Position numbers and translations under genes: made by a program | The notes under the pieces: model-generated | What the model saw: the letters and a program-made list of their open reading frames with translations, nothing else | Databases searched by the model: none | Told to the model about the DNA's origin: nothing | Origin: Perognathus longimembris pacificus | Taxonomy: Eukaryota > Chordata > Mammalia > Rodentia > Heteromyidae | Reading direction: 5' to 3' | DNA length: 64,000 bases | NCBI RefSeq assembly: GCF_023159225.1 | Contig: NC_063174.1 | Span: 29,843,983 to 29,907,982 of the forward strand | Shown here: positions 31,605 through 42,965 of the stretch, one piece after another | Layout of the letters: each line of letters opens with the position of its first letter | Numbering within the stretch: the stretch's first letter is position 1

Positions 31605-34520
31605 GGTAATAATACCTTGTTCATATGTGAGAAATTATTTTTGTGAAAGTACTATTTGTAAGTCCTATTTGTATTTGTATCTAAAACCCTGTAAGCATAA
31701 AAGCATAGAAATTTATATTAGGGCTTGCTGATCTAAGAATAAATTCAGTACTATTTTAACAAATTCGTAAATCCAATGATCTGATTTTAAAAGAACCGTG
31801 CTCATGGTAGATCAATCTTCATAAAGACCCTGATATAATCTTTTTATGGGAAATCAACTTAAGCCCGACACATGTCACTTTAATTATGCCCTCAAGACTA
31901 AGAATATGAGCTATTTGTGCTTTGCCTTGTTTCTACTACTACTTTGCCAGGTTAAAATTTTAAAGGATGTTCAAGTCCAAATATTTGAAATGGTGCCTGA
32001 ATTTTGCCCAGCCAGTATACGGTCTCTTCATAGAGGACACCTTTAAGAAATCAGATTTTCTGCAATTTTTGTCTAGTTGTCGTGAAAATCAATGAGCATA
32101 CATTGTCTGTCAGTAAAGCAAACATTTGTCACAGCAACTCTGAATAGAAGTTTTCCTGTTTACCTTCTTCTCACTTGTTTAAGTTCTAAGGAGAGAGACC
32201 TGGCCATTTTGTTACAGAATGGGTGTTTTCAATGCAAAGAAAAAAAATTACAGTTCTGAGTTTTTACAGTGTTTGCCCCTTTTCCCAGCGGGGATGTGTT
32301 TTGAGTGCCAGGAGACAAAAAGTGTGGCCTCAACAAGCAGAATTTTAAAAAGAACATCATTTTCATTATGTAGTCAATCTCAATTACAAGCAAATGTTTT
32401 CTCTGTGAGACTCTTCTCCTTTCAGGGCATTATGTGAGCTTCTTTTGTGGATTGAGAGAAAGGATCAGTGGTCAATAGGGAGCAGAGTGCTGTGTACAGT
32501 GGATTTTCGTATCCCTCTGTCTCCTACATAATGCGTTTTGTCAGGAGAACAGCCTGCCATCCTGAGCAGATTTGCTGAATTAAAGAGCGCAGCGGGGAGA
32601 GGAAACTTGTTGCTAGGTGACTGACCACCGCTGCTTGGCTGGTCTGGGCCGAAGGTGACTCGCTGCCTTTCTTCCACTACTTAATCTCGCCTTTTAATCT
32701 GCATCTATAATTAACTCTGTTAATGCCACACATCCATTTGTTTCTTCCTTACTGCACTTCAGGCAACCAATTTATCATTATTTAGTCTTTACACTCAAAC
32801 AACAAACTATTTTTTTCTCCATTAGCGTCATAGAAGGTGAACCCTCTACAGTACAAAGAAAGAAATAGACTCAGCAGCTATTTCTTCACTTCCTGTGAGT
32901 ATTTTCAAAGACGCTCCTTGCTAATCCGAATGGAAAATGTATCCTTGAGGAAATTCTGCTTTCCATTATCTCTACAGTTCAACAGTGGTGCCTAATTGAA
33001 ATGTTCTTGGTGACTTTAAATTCCTCCTAGTGATGACACGTCTCAACAACTAAAATTGCGTTCTTTCTCAGAGATGAATATAATTGTTTTACCGGAAACA
33101 AAACAAACACATTACCTTCAATATCTTTTTGCAGAATAAATTCTCTGTGGTCATCATCCGTATGGGAAGTTGTACTTGGATGCAAGACTTAGGGATGCCA
33201 GAACACTGCAAAACTGATTAGAGTAGTAGCATCCAGCACTCAGCTTGAATAATGTGGGTGCCTTAAGTGTCATTTGCTCAGAGGGAAAATTAAAGTGGCT
33301 TTAAGGGATGGTGTCTACACTTTTCAACATGGTGGCTGGCTAAATGGCTCCATATCTGGCTCTCTGACCTTCCTGGACATTCTGTATGCTAGGACATAAT
33401 CAAAAGAACCCTTACTGATGCAAGTAAGTCTTGACTTGCATTTCTATAGTCATATAGGCAATTTGGGCTAGTAGTCAAAAGATCTAGAGACAAATTGATT
33501 GCCTGTGTTCAAATCCCAGGCATACCACTTACATGTTGTTTGACCTAAGGTAATTAGTTTAATTTCTATACTTTAGTTTCCTCATTTTAAGATAGTAAAC
33601 TAATTGTATCTATGCAATTTTGCTTGAATGCATCATATAGGATTAAATGAGTTAACATGGGGAGCCGAGTTGCTATTATTTTATTTTGATAATATGATAA
33701 AACAATTACCTGATTTCTCCATGTCTTAAGACAAAACTGCATGCCCATAGTGATTAAAAATAGCAATGAGATTTAAACAATACCATTCATGAAGGGTTTT
33801 TCCAACAGTTTAATCACATAATTTCAATCCTCTAATTCCTGTAAGCTCTCTGGTTACCATTCCAAAGATAGCTTACAGTGTACGTCTTACAAAAACATTT
33901 TTGTGTGTACTGAAGGTTATACTAAAGTTTAGATTTTTAAAAGCGCTCCATCTGACTCATCTAAATTGAGGATAGGCAGTTATATGGGCTTTTATGCCAG
34001 ACATATTTGGAGAGCATTAGGGTGTAATTAAACTAACTGGGGCTAGTTGGAGGTTGTGATGGCTGTACTTCAGTGGTGCATAAAAGCATTGTACGCACTG
34101 AGAATTAGGAAGCCAGAATAGGGACCATTAGGATGTCATTTACTACATTTTCATTTGATCAATTTATACTCTTTAATGTGATGGCCTGGTTTGCATCCTT
34201 TGTGCAGGTGTTAATTCTTTGCCTTTGACTCTTTAATACATGTCTATAAAATGTGCTGCCTGCAAATCTGTTACTATGCGATGATGGAGAAAGGATCAGA
34301 TACATTGTTGGAGAAGTAGGTTCAGTCCACTGGTCCCTGTCACCACTAAACATAATAGAACAACTAGAACACCTCTAGATCAGGTAGTTGGAGAGTGAGC
34401 TAAAAGGCCCAGTTGAAATCAGTCAACTTTATGTTTGGATATTGCCTCCTTATCTTTCCTATTGACAGCAATAACAGACTATCCAGCAGTGGTTTGAAGG
34501 CTCAGCTGAGCACCATATAT
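31605..34520. other. Largest repeat-poor block
   Basis: Nearly 3 kb with only one MIR relic (33462-33665). A moderately GC-richer core at 32460-32760 carries GTTGCTAGGTGACTGACC (RFX X-box half-site-like) and CAGCGGGGAGAGGAAAC. AT-rich ATTA-bearing blocks flank it. No exon can be supported. This is the best candidate in the window for conserved non-coding regulatory DNA, but that is inference. Confidence 0.45.
33462..33665 (+). mobile_element. MIR relic
   Basis: GTTCAAATCCCAGGCATACC, ACTTACATGTTGTTTGACCT, TACTTTAGTTTCCTCATTTT and AGGATTAAATGAGTTAACAT in MIR order; one of the better preserved copies. Confidence 0.8.
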
Positions 34521-34521
34521 G

Positions 34522-34522
<1 letters not shown>

Positions 34523-34559
<37 letters not shown>

Positions 34560-34601
34560 CTCTCTCTCTCGCTCTCTCTCTCTCGCTCTCTCTCTTTCTC
34601 A
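34523..34601 (+). repeat. (TC)n pyrimidine microsatellite
   Basis: About 80 bases of TC units with periodic CGCTC interruptions, abutting the tail side of a reverse-strand ID-like element. Confidence 0.96.
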
Positions 34602-34830
34602 CAGTGGTACTGGGGATTCAAACTAGGGCCCCCTGGTTGCTAGGCAAGTGCTCGATCACTTGGACAATACCCCCAGACTTTATTTGTTTTGTTTTGTTTT
34701 CTGTTTTATGTTCAAGACTGGGTCTCCCCAACTTTTCCCAAACTGAACTCAAACTCAAAATTCTCCTGCCTCTACCTCCTGAGTAGTTGAGATTGCAGGT
34801 ATATACCAACATGTGCATCTGCTCTCACCC
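34602..34830 (-). mobile_element. Old composite of ID-like and B1 monomers
   Basis: Minus strand: ID-like part (TGGTACTGGGGATTCAAACT, CTAGGCAAGTGCTCGATCAC), then a T-rich spacer, then a B1-like part (TCTCCTGCCTCTACCTCCTG, AGTAGTTGAGATTGCAGGTA). Either two old insertions or one B1-ID composite. Confidence 0.7.
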
Positions 34831-35189
34831 ATCTTAAAAGACTTCATGGGTAATAAACAACTCTCATTTTGTAAGTGAGAAAATGCAAACTCACTTGCCT
34901 TTACTTCCTCAAATAATTCTGTGAGTCTATGGCAGTAGTACAACGAAGCATACACAGCACATTTCTGTGCTGTGCTGCCTCTGTGATGATTCTTGCTAAT
35001 TCACGTATGGAGTGGTAGAAAAATGACTTGTTTCTCTTCTTGCTTTTGAAAAGGGCTGAATGGCTATCTTAATTGAACTTACAGAATTATAACACATTTG
35101 GATACTTGTGTAAGAGTTTGTCCCAAATACCTTTAAAACTTAGTTTGTAAGGCTCCATACCATGTTTCTTTTAAACTTTTATTTATTTG

Positions 35190-35310
35190 CTCATTAATTA
35201 GGGATAAAATTCTCAAAGATTAGTCTCCATGGACTGGCTTCACACTGAGTTCTTCAAACGTACCTAGGTAACTGGGATTGTAGATGTGAGCTACTGGATC
35301 TCAGCCTACC
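35190..35310 (-). mobile_element. B1-type fragment, diverged
   Basis: CTCATTAATTAGGGATAAAA (linker-like), TACCTAGGTAACTGGGATTG and ATGTGAGCTACTGG (B1 head), minus strand. Confidence 0.6.
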
Positions 35311-35339
35311 ATGTTTTTAGTTACTCAGATAATGTGTCT

Positions 35340-35460
35340 CATGAGACTGAAGTTCCATGAAAGCAAGAATCAGTCACTTGCCACTATAATCCCAGAATCT
35401 GATGCAGTAGCAGTAACTGTTCATGTCATACTAATGAACAATACATTGGTAAGCAAATGA
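35340..35460 (+). mobile_element. Possible L2 relic
   Basis: GAAGTTCCATGAAAGCAAGA, then CACTATAATCCCAGAATCTG and ACTAATGAACAATACATTGG, loosely matching the end of L2. Weak. Confidence 0.35.
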
Positions 35461-35539
35461 CTTATTTATTTAAATATATTTAAAAGGATGTGCTGGCATC
35501 CTCTATTAGATTCCTAGAATTCATACTTTCCCAGTATTT

Positions 35540-35615
35540 TCTTGGTGGTACTGGGAGAGAGCCTCACACTTGCTAAGCAAGCCCTCTATCCCTGAGCCAT
35601 ACCCCAAATACCTTT
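35540..35615 (-). mobile_element. Old ID-like fragment
   Basis: GGTGGTACTGGGAGAGAGCC, TTGCTAAGCAAGCCCTCTAT, CCCTGAGCCATACCCC on the minus strand. Confidence 0.6.
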
Positions 35616-35901
35616 TCCAGTAGTTTTTAGAATTAATTGAAATATAACTTGAAAGGAAATGTGAAGGATTACTATAAACTTGACTTTCCACATTCTAATT
35701 TCATTCCAGCTGCCCTCATGTGTGCTAAATTCCCAGCTTTCCAGTGATTTGTGTAGAGATTTGGCTGGTCCTTGACTTAAAATTATGGAGTAAAGTGAGT
35801 TCAGCAATGATAATCTTTCTGTGTCCATATAAGGGTGGAACAACATTAAAACGGGTAATTTTAAAGCCCTTATACCTATTGCTTTTCCCTGACACAGGGG
35901 A

Positions 35902-35906
<5 letters not shown>

Positions 35907-35932
<26 letters not shown>

Positions 35933-36125
35933 TGCCAGTCCTGGGGCTTTGACTCAGGGCCTGAGCACTGTCCTTGGCTTCTTTTTGCTCAAGGCTAGCA
36001 TTCTGCCACTTGAGCCACAGCGCCACTTCTGGCCATTTTCTGTATATGTGGTGCTGGGGAATTGAACCCAGGGCCTCATGTATACGAGGCAAGCACTCTT
36101 GCCACTAGGCCATATCCCCAGCCCC
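35907..36125 (-). mobile_element. IDL-Geo SINE with a long poly(T)
   Basis: 27 T residues (35907-35933), then both monomers on the minus strand (GCCAGTCCTGGGGCTTTGAC; ATACGAGGCAAGCACTCTTG; CATATCCCCAGCCCC). Duplication ggaattaat at 35899-35907 and 36126-36134. The long tail suggests a recent insertion. Confidence 0.94.
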
Positions 36126-36207
36126 GGAATTAATATTTTAATTAAATAAAAAATATTCTTATTCTCTAATATATAGGTGATCACCTTAGTTAAAAATGCA
36201 TGAAAGA

Positions 36208-36438
36208 GCCAGGTGCTGCTGGCTCATGCCTGTAATACTAGTGATTCAGGAGGCTGAGATCTGAGGATTATAGTTTGAAGCCAGCCCAGGCAGGAAAATC
36301 CATGAAGCTCTTATCTCCACTAAACTACTTAGAAAAATCCCAAAGTGGCACTGTGCGGCTCAACTGATAGAAATAAAGAAGCGCAGAGACAGTGCCTCGG
36401 CCCAGAGTTCAAGCCCCAGGACTGGCAAAAGGAAAACA
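36208..36438 (+). mobile_element. B1-headed dimeric SINE
   Basis: CCAGGTGCTGCTGGCTCATG, GGAGGCTGAGATCTGAGGAT, CCACTAAACTACTTAG (linker), GCGGCTCAACTGATAG, CCCAGAGTTCAAGCCCCAGG. Confidence 0.92.
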
Positions 36439-36439
36439 G

Positions 36440-36990
36440 CATAAAAGCTCACCATTTAATATAAGCTTGAAAGTATATATCTTTTCAGCCTAATGCATAT
36501 TTTCAAAGAATGAAACAAATAGTTACATTTATGTGTCAGGAGCCATTATTTAAATTATGTTTGTTATTCAAATTTAATTAGAGAAAATTAGCACAAAATA
36601 AAGTTCATTAATAAATTTTGATACTTGGTGGTCGATTATGATTTTGCAGCAGAGAGTGTATTTTTCATTTGTTGCGAAAACTCACCTTTCACTTAGTAAG
36701 TTCTTCTAATTGACATAAGTATGCATAATGAGAGCTATGCACTAACAGGATTATTTTAATATTCTTTTGCGTTTGTTAAAAACCTAACCACACTAATTAT
36801 TAATCATTCTTTTGTAATAATCCCTTTCAGATATTGTTTTTCAGAAATTTATGCATATTTGTGTGGATAAAACTTTGTTTTGCTATTTTCTCCATATTTT
36901 GTGCATGTTTCGTGTCAAACTATTACTCTTACTATGATTCTATGTCTAATAGGTAAAAAAGAAGGATGTTTCATAATGATCTTCTGTTTA
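36440..36990. other. AT-rich single-copy block dense in homeodomain-type words
   Basis: No repeat recognised. ATTA/TAAT words cluster with TAATTAG, TATGCATAATGAG (octamer-like) and CACTAATTATTAATC. It may be a regulatory element or merely AT-rich DNA. Confidence 0.35.
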
Positions 36991-36999
36991 AACAGAAAT

Positions 37000-37140
37000 A
37001 TATCTTTTAAATTTTTATTTTATTTTATTGTAAAGGTGATTACAGAGGGGTTAGAGTTGCCTAAAGAGATAATGAGTACATTTCTTGTCATTGTTACCCC
37101 CTCCCTCATTTTCTCCCACTTTCATTCCCCCCTCCAAATA
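37000..37140 (-). mobile_element. Older L1 3' end
   Basis: Minus strand of the L1 3' terminus: TTTTATTGTAAAGGTGATTA, CAGAGGGGTTAGAGTTGCCT, GAGTACATTTCTTGTCATTG, then a C-rich tract (CCCCCTCCCTC, CCCCCCTCC). Same architecture as 40331-40577 but diverged. Confidence 0.75.
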
Positions 37141-37760
37141 TATCTTATAATTTGATTCATCTCATGATATAAAGATCAGTCACTAGGATTTTGGTAAAAA
37201 AAATCAATGTAACTCTAAAAATATTTGAAAATCATTTATCCTTGAACAAAGTGTACCAGGAAAATGGGATTGCAATTAAAAGAAGTATCTTCAGCATCCA
37301 GAGATTTCACGCAGTTTTATTGCAAATAGAATGATATACCCATTGGTCCTACCACTTTTGATACATAATGGTAGTAGCTAACAAAATCAACAGCTCAAAT
37401 GCCCTTGTCAAATATGACTTAGTTTTAAAGAAGCATATGACATGATTTTTCCTGTGTTTGAGTGTTGCTCTTTTACAGCAAAGACATTTAAGTAACTCTT
37501 CAAAAATTCTAATTCTTAGAAAACCATGTGTGCCAAATGTCATTACATTCCTTTAAATAAAGTTGACTTTAAATTATTATTTTTTTCTCAGTATGTTGGA
37601 CAAAGACTACTAATCATGATGCATCTATTATAATGTATAAGATCACGGTCCTGTTGTAGTATACCTAATTCTCATTCTTCCCTTCCTTCCCTCACACATG
37701 TTAACTGAGAATCTTCTATGTGTGGAATACTACTAATCATGTTTTTCCTGGGCTTCTTTA
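37141..37760. other. Single-copy AT-rich sequence
   Basis: No feature recognised. Confidence 0.5.
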
Positions 37761-37776
37761 AAAAAATAAATAGCCA

Positions 37777-37997
37777 AAGCTAGGAAACAGTGACTCACTC
37801 CTATAAATCCTAGCTACTCAGAAGGCTGAGATCTGAGGATCATAGTTCTAAATTAGCCTAGGCAGGAAAGTCTGAGACTCTGATCTCCAGTGAACCCAGA
37901 AAAATCTAGAAGTACAATTGTGGCTCAAGTGGTAGAGCATTAGCTTTGAGCACAAAAGCTCAAGGATATGCCTAGGACAAACACAAAATATACAAAC
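37777..37997 (+). mobile_element. B1-headed dimeric SINE
   Basis: CAGTGACTCACTCCTATAAA, AAGGCTGAGATCTGAGGATC, GTGGCTCAAGTGGTAGAGC, with a shortened right end. Perfect 13-bp duplication, aaataaatagcca, at 37764-37776 and 37998-38010. Confidence 0.93.
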
Positions 37998-38010
37998 AAA
38001 TAAATAGCCA

Positions 38011-38775
38011 CCAGGTGAGAGTCTACTGGGAAAGATGACTGAGGAATGCTTGAAGTTCCAGCCCTTACCTATTGGTGCCTTCATACCATAGACAGAAGGC
38101 CCTGTTATCAGACTGTCCCAGCTGCTACAAGAGAAGAACCAGTTGTCTCTGAGAGTCCCGCCCAACTACAGATTCGTGAACATGATCACAAATTTAGAGT
38201 GGTTTGTTATTTAGAAGTGGATATCAGACTCGGTAAAGCCTCTGGATGCCTAGAATAGATATTTTAGCAGCTAAGGTACATGATGTTTCAAACAGAACTA
38301 CATAATTTCAGGAGATGGACTTGATGACCCAAATCTGAAATTATGTAGTATGTTGTATCATTTAGCTACTACTTTGGAAATCCAGATCCCAGAGTTGAGA
38401 AGAACTGGGCTTCAAATTGAGTAGAAGCTCAAGAGACCACAAGCCAAGATGGGGAGTCACCTTCATCATCCAGAGCGCCAGAGCAAAGTGAGACTACTGT
38501 TTGCACACATTTCAGAAGTAAAGAGAAGGCCTCCTAAAGTTCTCATGGGCCAGAAGTAGGACAATAACTGCATCCCCTTCTGAGAACTAAACATTTCCTG
38601 TTTCCTCCAAACCTTTTGACAGTCCATTGCTGCAGTGTTCTTTGCTCAGAGAATGCTAGTCTTTTTGTTCAAATCAGGCCTTCAGCTGACAGGATAAGGC
38701 CCACTAGTACTAAAGAAGACAACCTGCTTTACTCAAAGTCTCCAGTATAAATATTAATCTTATTTAAAAAAACAT
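38011..38775. other. Single-copy sequence
   Basis: No repeat, exon or RNA gene recognised. Confidence 0.45.
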
Positions 38776-38779
38776 CCAC

Positions 38780-39005
38780 CAAGGTAGGCAATGGTGGTTC
38801 CTATCTATTATCTGAGCTACTCAGAAGACTGAGATCTGAGAATTGAGGGTCAGAGCCAGTTCAGGAAGACAAATTCTTGATACTCTTATTTTCAGTTAAT
38901 AACAAAAAGCTAGAAGTGGAAGCATGGTTCAAGTGGTAGAACACAAGCTAATAATGAAAAAGGAATGAGGTACTGAGTTCAAACCTCAGTACAGGTACAC
39001 AAACA
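38780..39005 (+). mobile_element. B1-headed dimeric SINE, old
   Basis: GGCAATGGTGGTTCCTATCT, AGACTGAGATCTGAGAATTG, AACAAAAAGCTAGAAGTGG, GGTTCAAGTGGTAGAAC, ACTGAGTTCAAACCTCAG. Confidence 0.85.
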
Positions 39006-39135
39006 GAATCCATACAGAAATATGGAGAATAATATTGGACCAAAGATAAATATTATGATCCTTCTAAAGTGACCTGTAACATTAGCTGTCATATCTATGA
39101 ACAACTTTATGCTTATGAATTAAAAAATTTAAAAG

Positions 39136-39400
39136 ATCTGGGCTTGGTGCTACATATCTGTAATTCCAACTATTCTAGAGACAGAAATAGATGAATTCAA
39201 GTTGAAGGCCAGACAATATAAAAAGTTAACAAGATCCTATTTCAAAAATAAGCCAGATATGATGGTGTACATGTATAATCCCAGCTACTAGGGAGGTAGA
39301 AATAGAAGGATTATGGTCAGAGGTCAGTCTTGGGCAAAAGTGCAAGACACTATTTGAAAAACAAACTAAAAGCTGAAGAACTGGAGGCCTGACTTGGGTG
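39136..39400 (+). mobile_element. Two adjacent B1-type monomers
   Basis: First: GGCTTGGTGCTACATATCTG, GTAATTCCAACTATTC. Second: ATGATGGTGTACATGTATAA, TCCCAGCTACTAGGGAGG. Both lack the Geo half. Tandem old B1 insertions or a dimer. Confidence 0.7.
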
Positions 39401-39409
39401 GAAAAAGAA

Positions 39410-39960
39410 AAAAATTTAGAAGTGAACTAATTCCTATCTTCCCCACCCCCACACTATGATAATTCAACCAAAAGCAGAAAAATACTGAATAGTACTAAAT
39501 CCCTTAAGGAAGTTGAATTTGTAATTGTAGAATCTTTAAATAATGACATCATAGGTCCAATTCTACCCATTTGAAGGACTGATATCATTTTAATGTAATC
39601 TTTTCCAGAAAATAGAAGAGAACACACCCCATCTAATCTTATAAGTCTGCTACCTTGCTATTAAAATTAAAAAAGACAAAGACAGTACCAAAACTACACC
39701 AAACAAAAAGATCTACAGAAAAGATCTCTTATGATGATAAGCATACAAGTTCAGTCAAAAGATTAGCAAGTTTGATGCTTTCCATGTATAAAATGAATCG
39801 TATTTCCTAAACATGTGTGACTTATCCCACATATTAAAAATTGGTTCAAATTTAAAAGAAATTAACTTTAATCCATATCAATAAGCTAAAAAGAATAATC
39901 AAATGATTCTATCAGTTAAAGCAGGAAAAGCATTTGAAAAATATAGTATCCATTCATTAA
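39410..39960. other. Single-copy AT-rich sequence
   Basis: No feature recognised. Confidence 0.5.
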
Positions 39961-39965
39961 AAACA

Positions 39966-40050
39966 AAACAAAATTCAGAGAGTAGTTCAGGTAGTAATGC
40001 ATCTGCTTCATAAGCATGAAGCCTTAAGTTCAAATTCCAATACTGCCCAA
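39966..40050 (+). mobile_element. Old ID-like SINE
   Basis: GAGAGTAGTTCAGGTAGTAA, TGCATCTGCTTCATAAGCAT and GAAGCCTTAAGTTCAAATTC retain the A-box/B-box spacing of an ID-like monomer. Confidence 0.6.
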
Positions 40051-40225
40051 AATAAAACAGCAAACTTCTCAGCTAAGCAGGAATAGGGAAGAACTTCAAT
40101 GTGATAAAAAGTATCTGCAAAAAATTATTTCATTGTATTTCACAGTGAAATATAACATATATAGCACATATAATAAATAATATATATAATTCTATAATCA
40201 TACACACACACACACACACATATGT

Positions 40226-40330
40226 TGTTGTTGTGGATCTGAAGCTTGAACTCAGGGCCTAGGCACTGTCCCTGAGTTTTTTATCTCAATGCTAGTGTTC
40301 TACCACTTGAGCCACAGCTCTACTGCTTTT
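40226..40330 (-). mobile_element. B1-headed dimeric SINE, Geo half (split by L1-B)
   Basis: AAGCTTGAACTCAGGGCCTA and CTACCACTTGAGCCACAGC on the minus strand. The element resumes after the L1 insertion at 40578. A (CA)n tract (40201-40220) sits at its tail side. Confidence 0.9.
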
Positions 40331-40577
40331 TTTTTTTTCTTTTTTTCTTATTTATTGTCAAAGTGATGTACAGAGAGGTTACAGTTTCATACTAGCCATT
40401 GGGTACATTTCTTGTACTGTTTGTTACCTCCTCCCTCATTCCCTCTCCCCCTTTCCCTGTCCCCCCATGACTTGTTCAGTTGGTTTACACCAGTTTTGCA
40501 AGTATTGCTTTTGTAGTCGTTTGTCTTTTTTTCCTTTGTCTCTTGATTTTGGTATTCCCTTTCACTTTCCTAGTTCT
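40331..40577 (-). mobile_element. Short L1-B 3' end, inverted, nested in a SINE
   Basis: Reverse complement of the L1-B terminus: a T-rich tail, ATGTACAGAGAGGTTACAGT, GTACATTTCTTGTACTGTTT, the C-rich complement of the G-tract (40430-40466) and CAGTTTTGCAAGTATTGC. The duplication ctctactgctttt at 40318-40330 and 40578-40590 marks the insertion. Confidence 0.94.
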
Positions 40578-40712
40578 CTCTACTGCTTTTTCGTGGCTAA
40601 CTGGAGATAAGAGTCTCACAAACATTCCTGCCCAGGCTAGCTTTGAATAATGACCTTCAAATCTCTGCCTCCTGAGTATCTAAAATTAGAGGTGTGAGTC
40701 ACCAGCATCTGA
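40578..40712 (-). mobile_element. B1-headed dimeric SINE, B1 half (split by L1-B)
   Basis: GTGGCTAACTGGAGATAAGA, TCTGCCTCCTGAGTATCTAA and GTGAGTCACCAGCATCTGAC complete the element begun at 40226. Confidence 0.9.
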
Positions 40713-40734
40713 CTAATCAATGAAATATAAAATC

Positions 40735-40738
<4 letters not shown>

Positions 40739-40789
<51 letters not shown>

Positions 40790-40797
40790 TACATATA
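40739..40797. repeat. (TA)n microsatellite
   Basis: Over twenty uninterrupted AT units followed by TATACATATATACATATA. Self-complementary and able to extrude a cruciform in principle. Confidence 0.97.
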
Positions 40798-40888
40798 TCT
40801 TCTAACTTACTGGTTACAGTCAATCCAAAGTTTTCTAAAATATCATAAAACTTCTTTTAGCAGATTCAAAATAGAAAAAGCAGTAACA

Positions 40889-41096
40889 GTGGGGCTGGGA
40901 ATATGGCCTAGTGGCAAGAGCCTCCTACACATGAAGCTCTCGGTTCGATTCCCCAGCACCACATATATGGAAAACGGCCAGAAGGGGCGCTGTGGCTCAG
41001 GTGGCAGAGTGCTAGCCTTGAGTGGGAAGAAGCCAGGGATGGTGCTCAGGCCCTGAGTCCAAGGCCCAGGACTGGCCAAAAAAAAGAAAAAAAAAA
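40889..41096 (+). mobile_element. Young IDL-Geo SINE
   Basis: GGGGCTGGGAATATGGCC, GGTTCGATTCCCCAGCACC, AAAACGGCCAGAAGGGGCGC, GGCCCAGGACTGGCC. Perfect 16-bp duplication, agaaaaagcagtaaca, at 40873-40888 and 41097-41112. A few bases are missing in the left monomer after GCAAGAG. Confidence 0.95.
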
Positions 41097-41112
41097 AGAA
41101 AAAGCAGTAACA

Positions 41113-41763
41113 CATTTAAACTACTTGCTTATAAAACTATCTGAATACATTTTGGGCTATTTTTCTTTATGTGCTTGTATTATTGGACTTGGCAGCCTCA
41201 CAAAGGTTTCTTTGTGGGGAAATATCACTCTCTTATATTGCTAACATATGTTATTGAAATAATTTAATAGAAAATAGGTTTGTTATTAGTAGTTTATAAA
41301 TCTGTTCTTATTAGCATAATTGAAGTAGATATATTTATATCCAATCCCACTTCTTAACTTACAAAGATATGGTAAAAAACATTACCCACTAAATGTCATC
41401 TCTCATATATTGGCAGCCTAGATATAAAAGGTAACTACATCTGAAGTCCTGGAAAAAACTGCTAAGCCTTCAGCTTTCTCTTGTCAAAGGAATCATTGTA
41501 ACTAACAAGCAGCATAAATGACAAAAAACAGCAATAAGAGTAGTTGTTTTACATTATGTCAGTACTTACAATTGATCTAGCCTTGGGTGATTTTAATTCT
41601 ACAGTGTCATTTCCTTGGAGAAAGAAAGGAAAACATCCAGAAGGTCCTATCAAACTCCAAATAGTTAGTTTAGACTGATCTTAGTTTTAATAAGTAAGAA
41701 ATAGGACAAGACATGTGTTAAATTATTTAAATGAAGTAATGAATCTCCTTTACATATGCCTTT
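41113..41763. other. Single-copy AT-rich sequence left of L1-A copy 2
   Basis: No feature recognised. The L1 target-site duplication begins at 41764. Confidence 0.5.
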
Positions 41764-41778
41764 AAAAAATTATCTCTG

Positions 41779-42965
41779 GAGAGGAAGATGGCATCACCAC
41801 AGTAGGGAGGTACCCCAACTCACTCCAACTGAATAGTGAGCTGGGAACTCCAGCACCCAACACCCCATGAAGAATCCAGCAAAACCAGCAGCCAGAGCAG
41901 TGGAGAAACACAGGAAAACAAAAAGGAGTAAAAAAGAAGAGCTGAAAACCTACACGGAGCCGGAGAATCTACGGGGCACCTTCTCCCCACCAGCCGACCC
42001 TGGCCCGAACAGGGCCAGGCTGGGAAAGGGGTCCGGGCGATCGGCAGACCGACTGCCGGGAGCGCAGAGTCCAGACAGCGGGACTCCACGGACACTAGGG
42101 AGAGTGCGGACCAAGACATACGGTGACGGCGGCAATGGGAAGTTCAAGCCCACACCTGGAACGGACGGACGTAAGCGGCTAGGAAACCCACAGGTGCGGA
42201 AGGAGAGAGCTGGGGACGCCACCACGACCTTTCGCCACACCCGAAGGACCAATGGCGGCAAGGGTCACACACACAATCCAGGACCAGGGCCAGGGGATGG
42301 CTGGCAGTGCAAGCCCCACCTGAGGTGCCTGGACCTCACAGACTTTTACAATTAAAATCACAGGCGCTGGTGGTCAATACCAGCACAGCAGGGACACCTG
42401 GACCCGATCACGCACCCTCCTCACAGCGGAGGCGCAGTCTGAGGGCGCTATCCCGTGCACAGACAGTTCATCCCACTGGGCCCCACACATACCGCCCCCC
42501 ACAGTGGACTCGCGGGAGGGCGCAAGCACAACCCAACAACCTGGGGCTCGCACTGGTAGGCGTACCACACTCCGGTGGACGGGGCCACAGCGGCAGCGCA
42601 CAGGTGGGCGGGGCCCCCGGCGACAGCGCCCACTCTGGTGGGCACACCTACACAGGAGGGCAGAGCTGTCCATCAGCCCATGCCCACTCAGTTTGGCGCA
42701 TTCCGCACAAGTGGGTGGGCTGCCCCTCAACAACACCCGCCCTGGAGCAGTCCACACAGGAAGGCAAACTGCCTGAGATGTGAACTCCCCTGACCAAGAT
42801 ACAGAATGGAAAAAAGAACCAAAGAAGAGATAAGCCTCCATGCCATGCTGAATCAGCGACCAGCAAAACCCAACCAGGGGCACGCTAGGGTCAGCACAGC
42901 ACAGCGCCAGGACACTGTCCCGCAGAGAAAGACACAGAACCTACTGGCCCCCAAGAACAGGGAGA
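41779..42965 (+). promoter_or_regulatory. L1-A 5'UTR / internal promoter
   Basis: This GC-rich, CpG-bearing leader lies at the exact 5' end of the element. Seven bases in is AAGATGGC (41785-41792), the YY1 core that in human L1 sits at the same place and sets transcription start; in this lineage its role is inference. Downstream are repeated (A)CAGGTGGGCGGGGCC-like GC-boxes near 42600. Antisense frames (42374-42883, 169 codons; 42941-43615, 224 codons) are open but unsupported. Confidence 0.75.

Noticed and set aside
32219..32437. A 72-codon plus-strand frame with cysteines in the repeat-poor block
   Set aside because: Short, no recognised domain, no Kozak or splice evidence; more likely chance.
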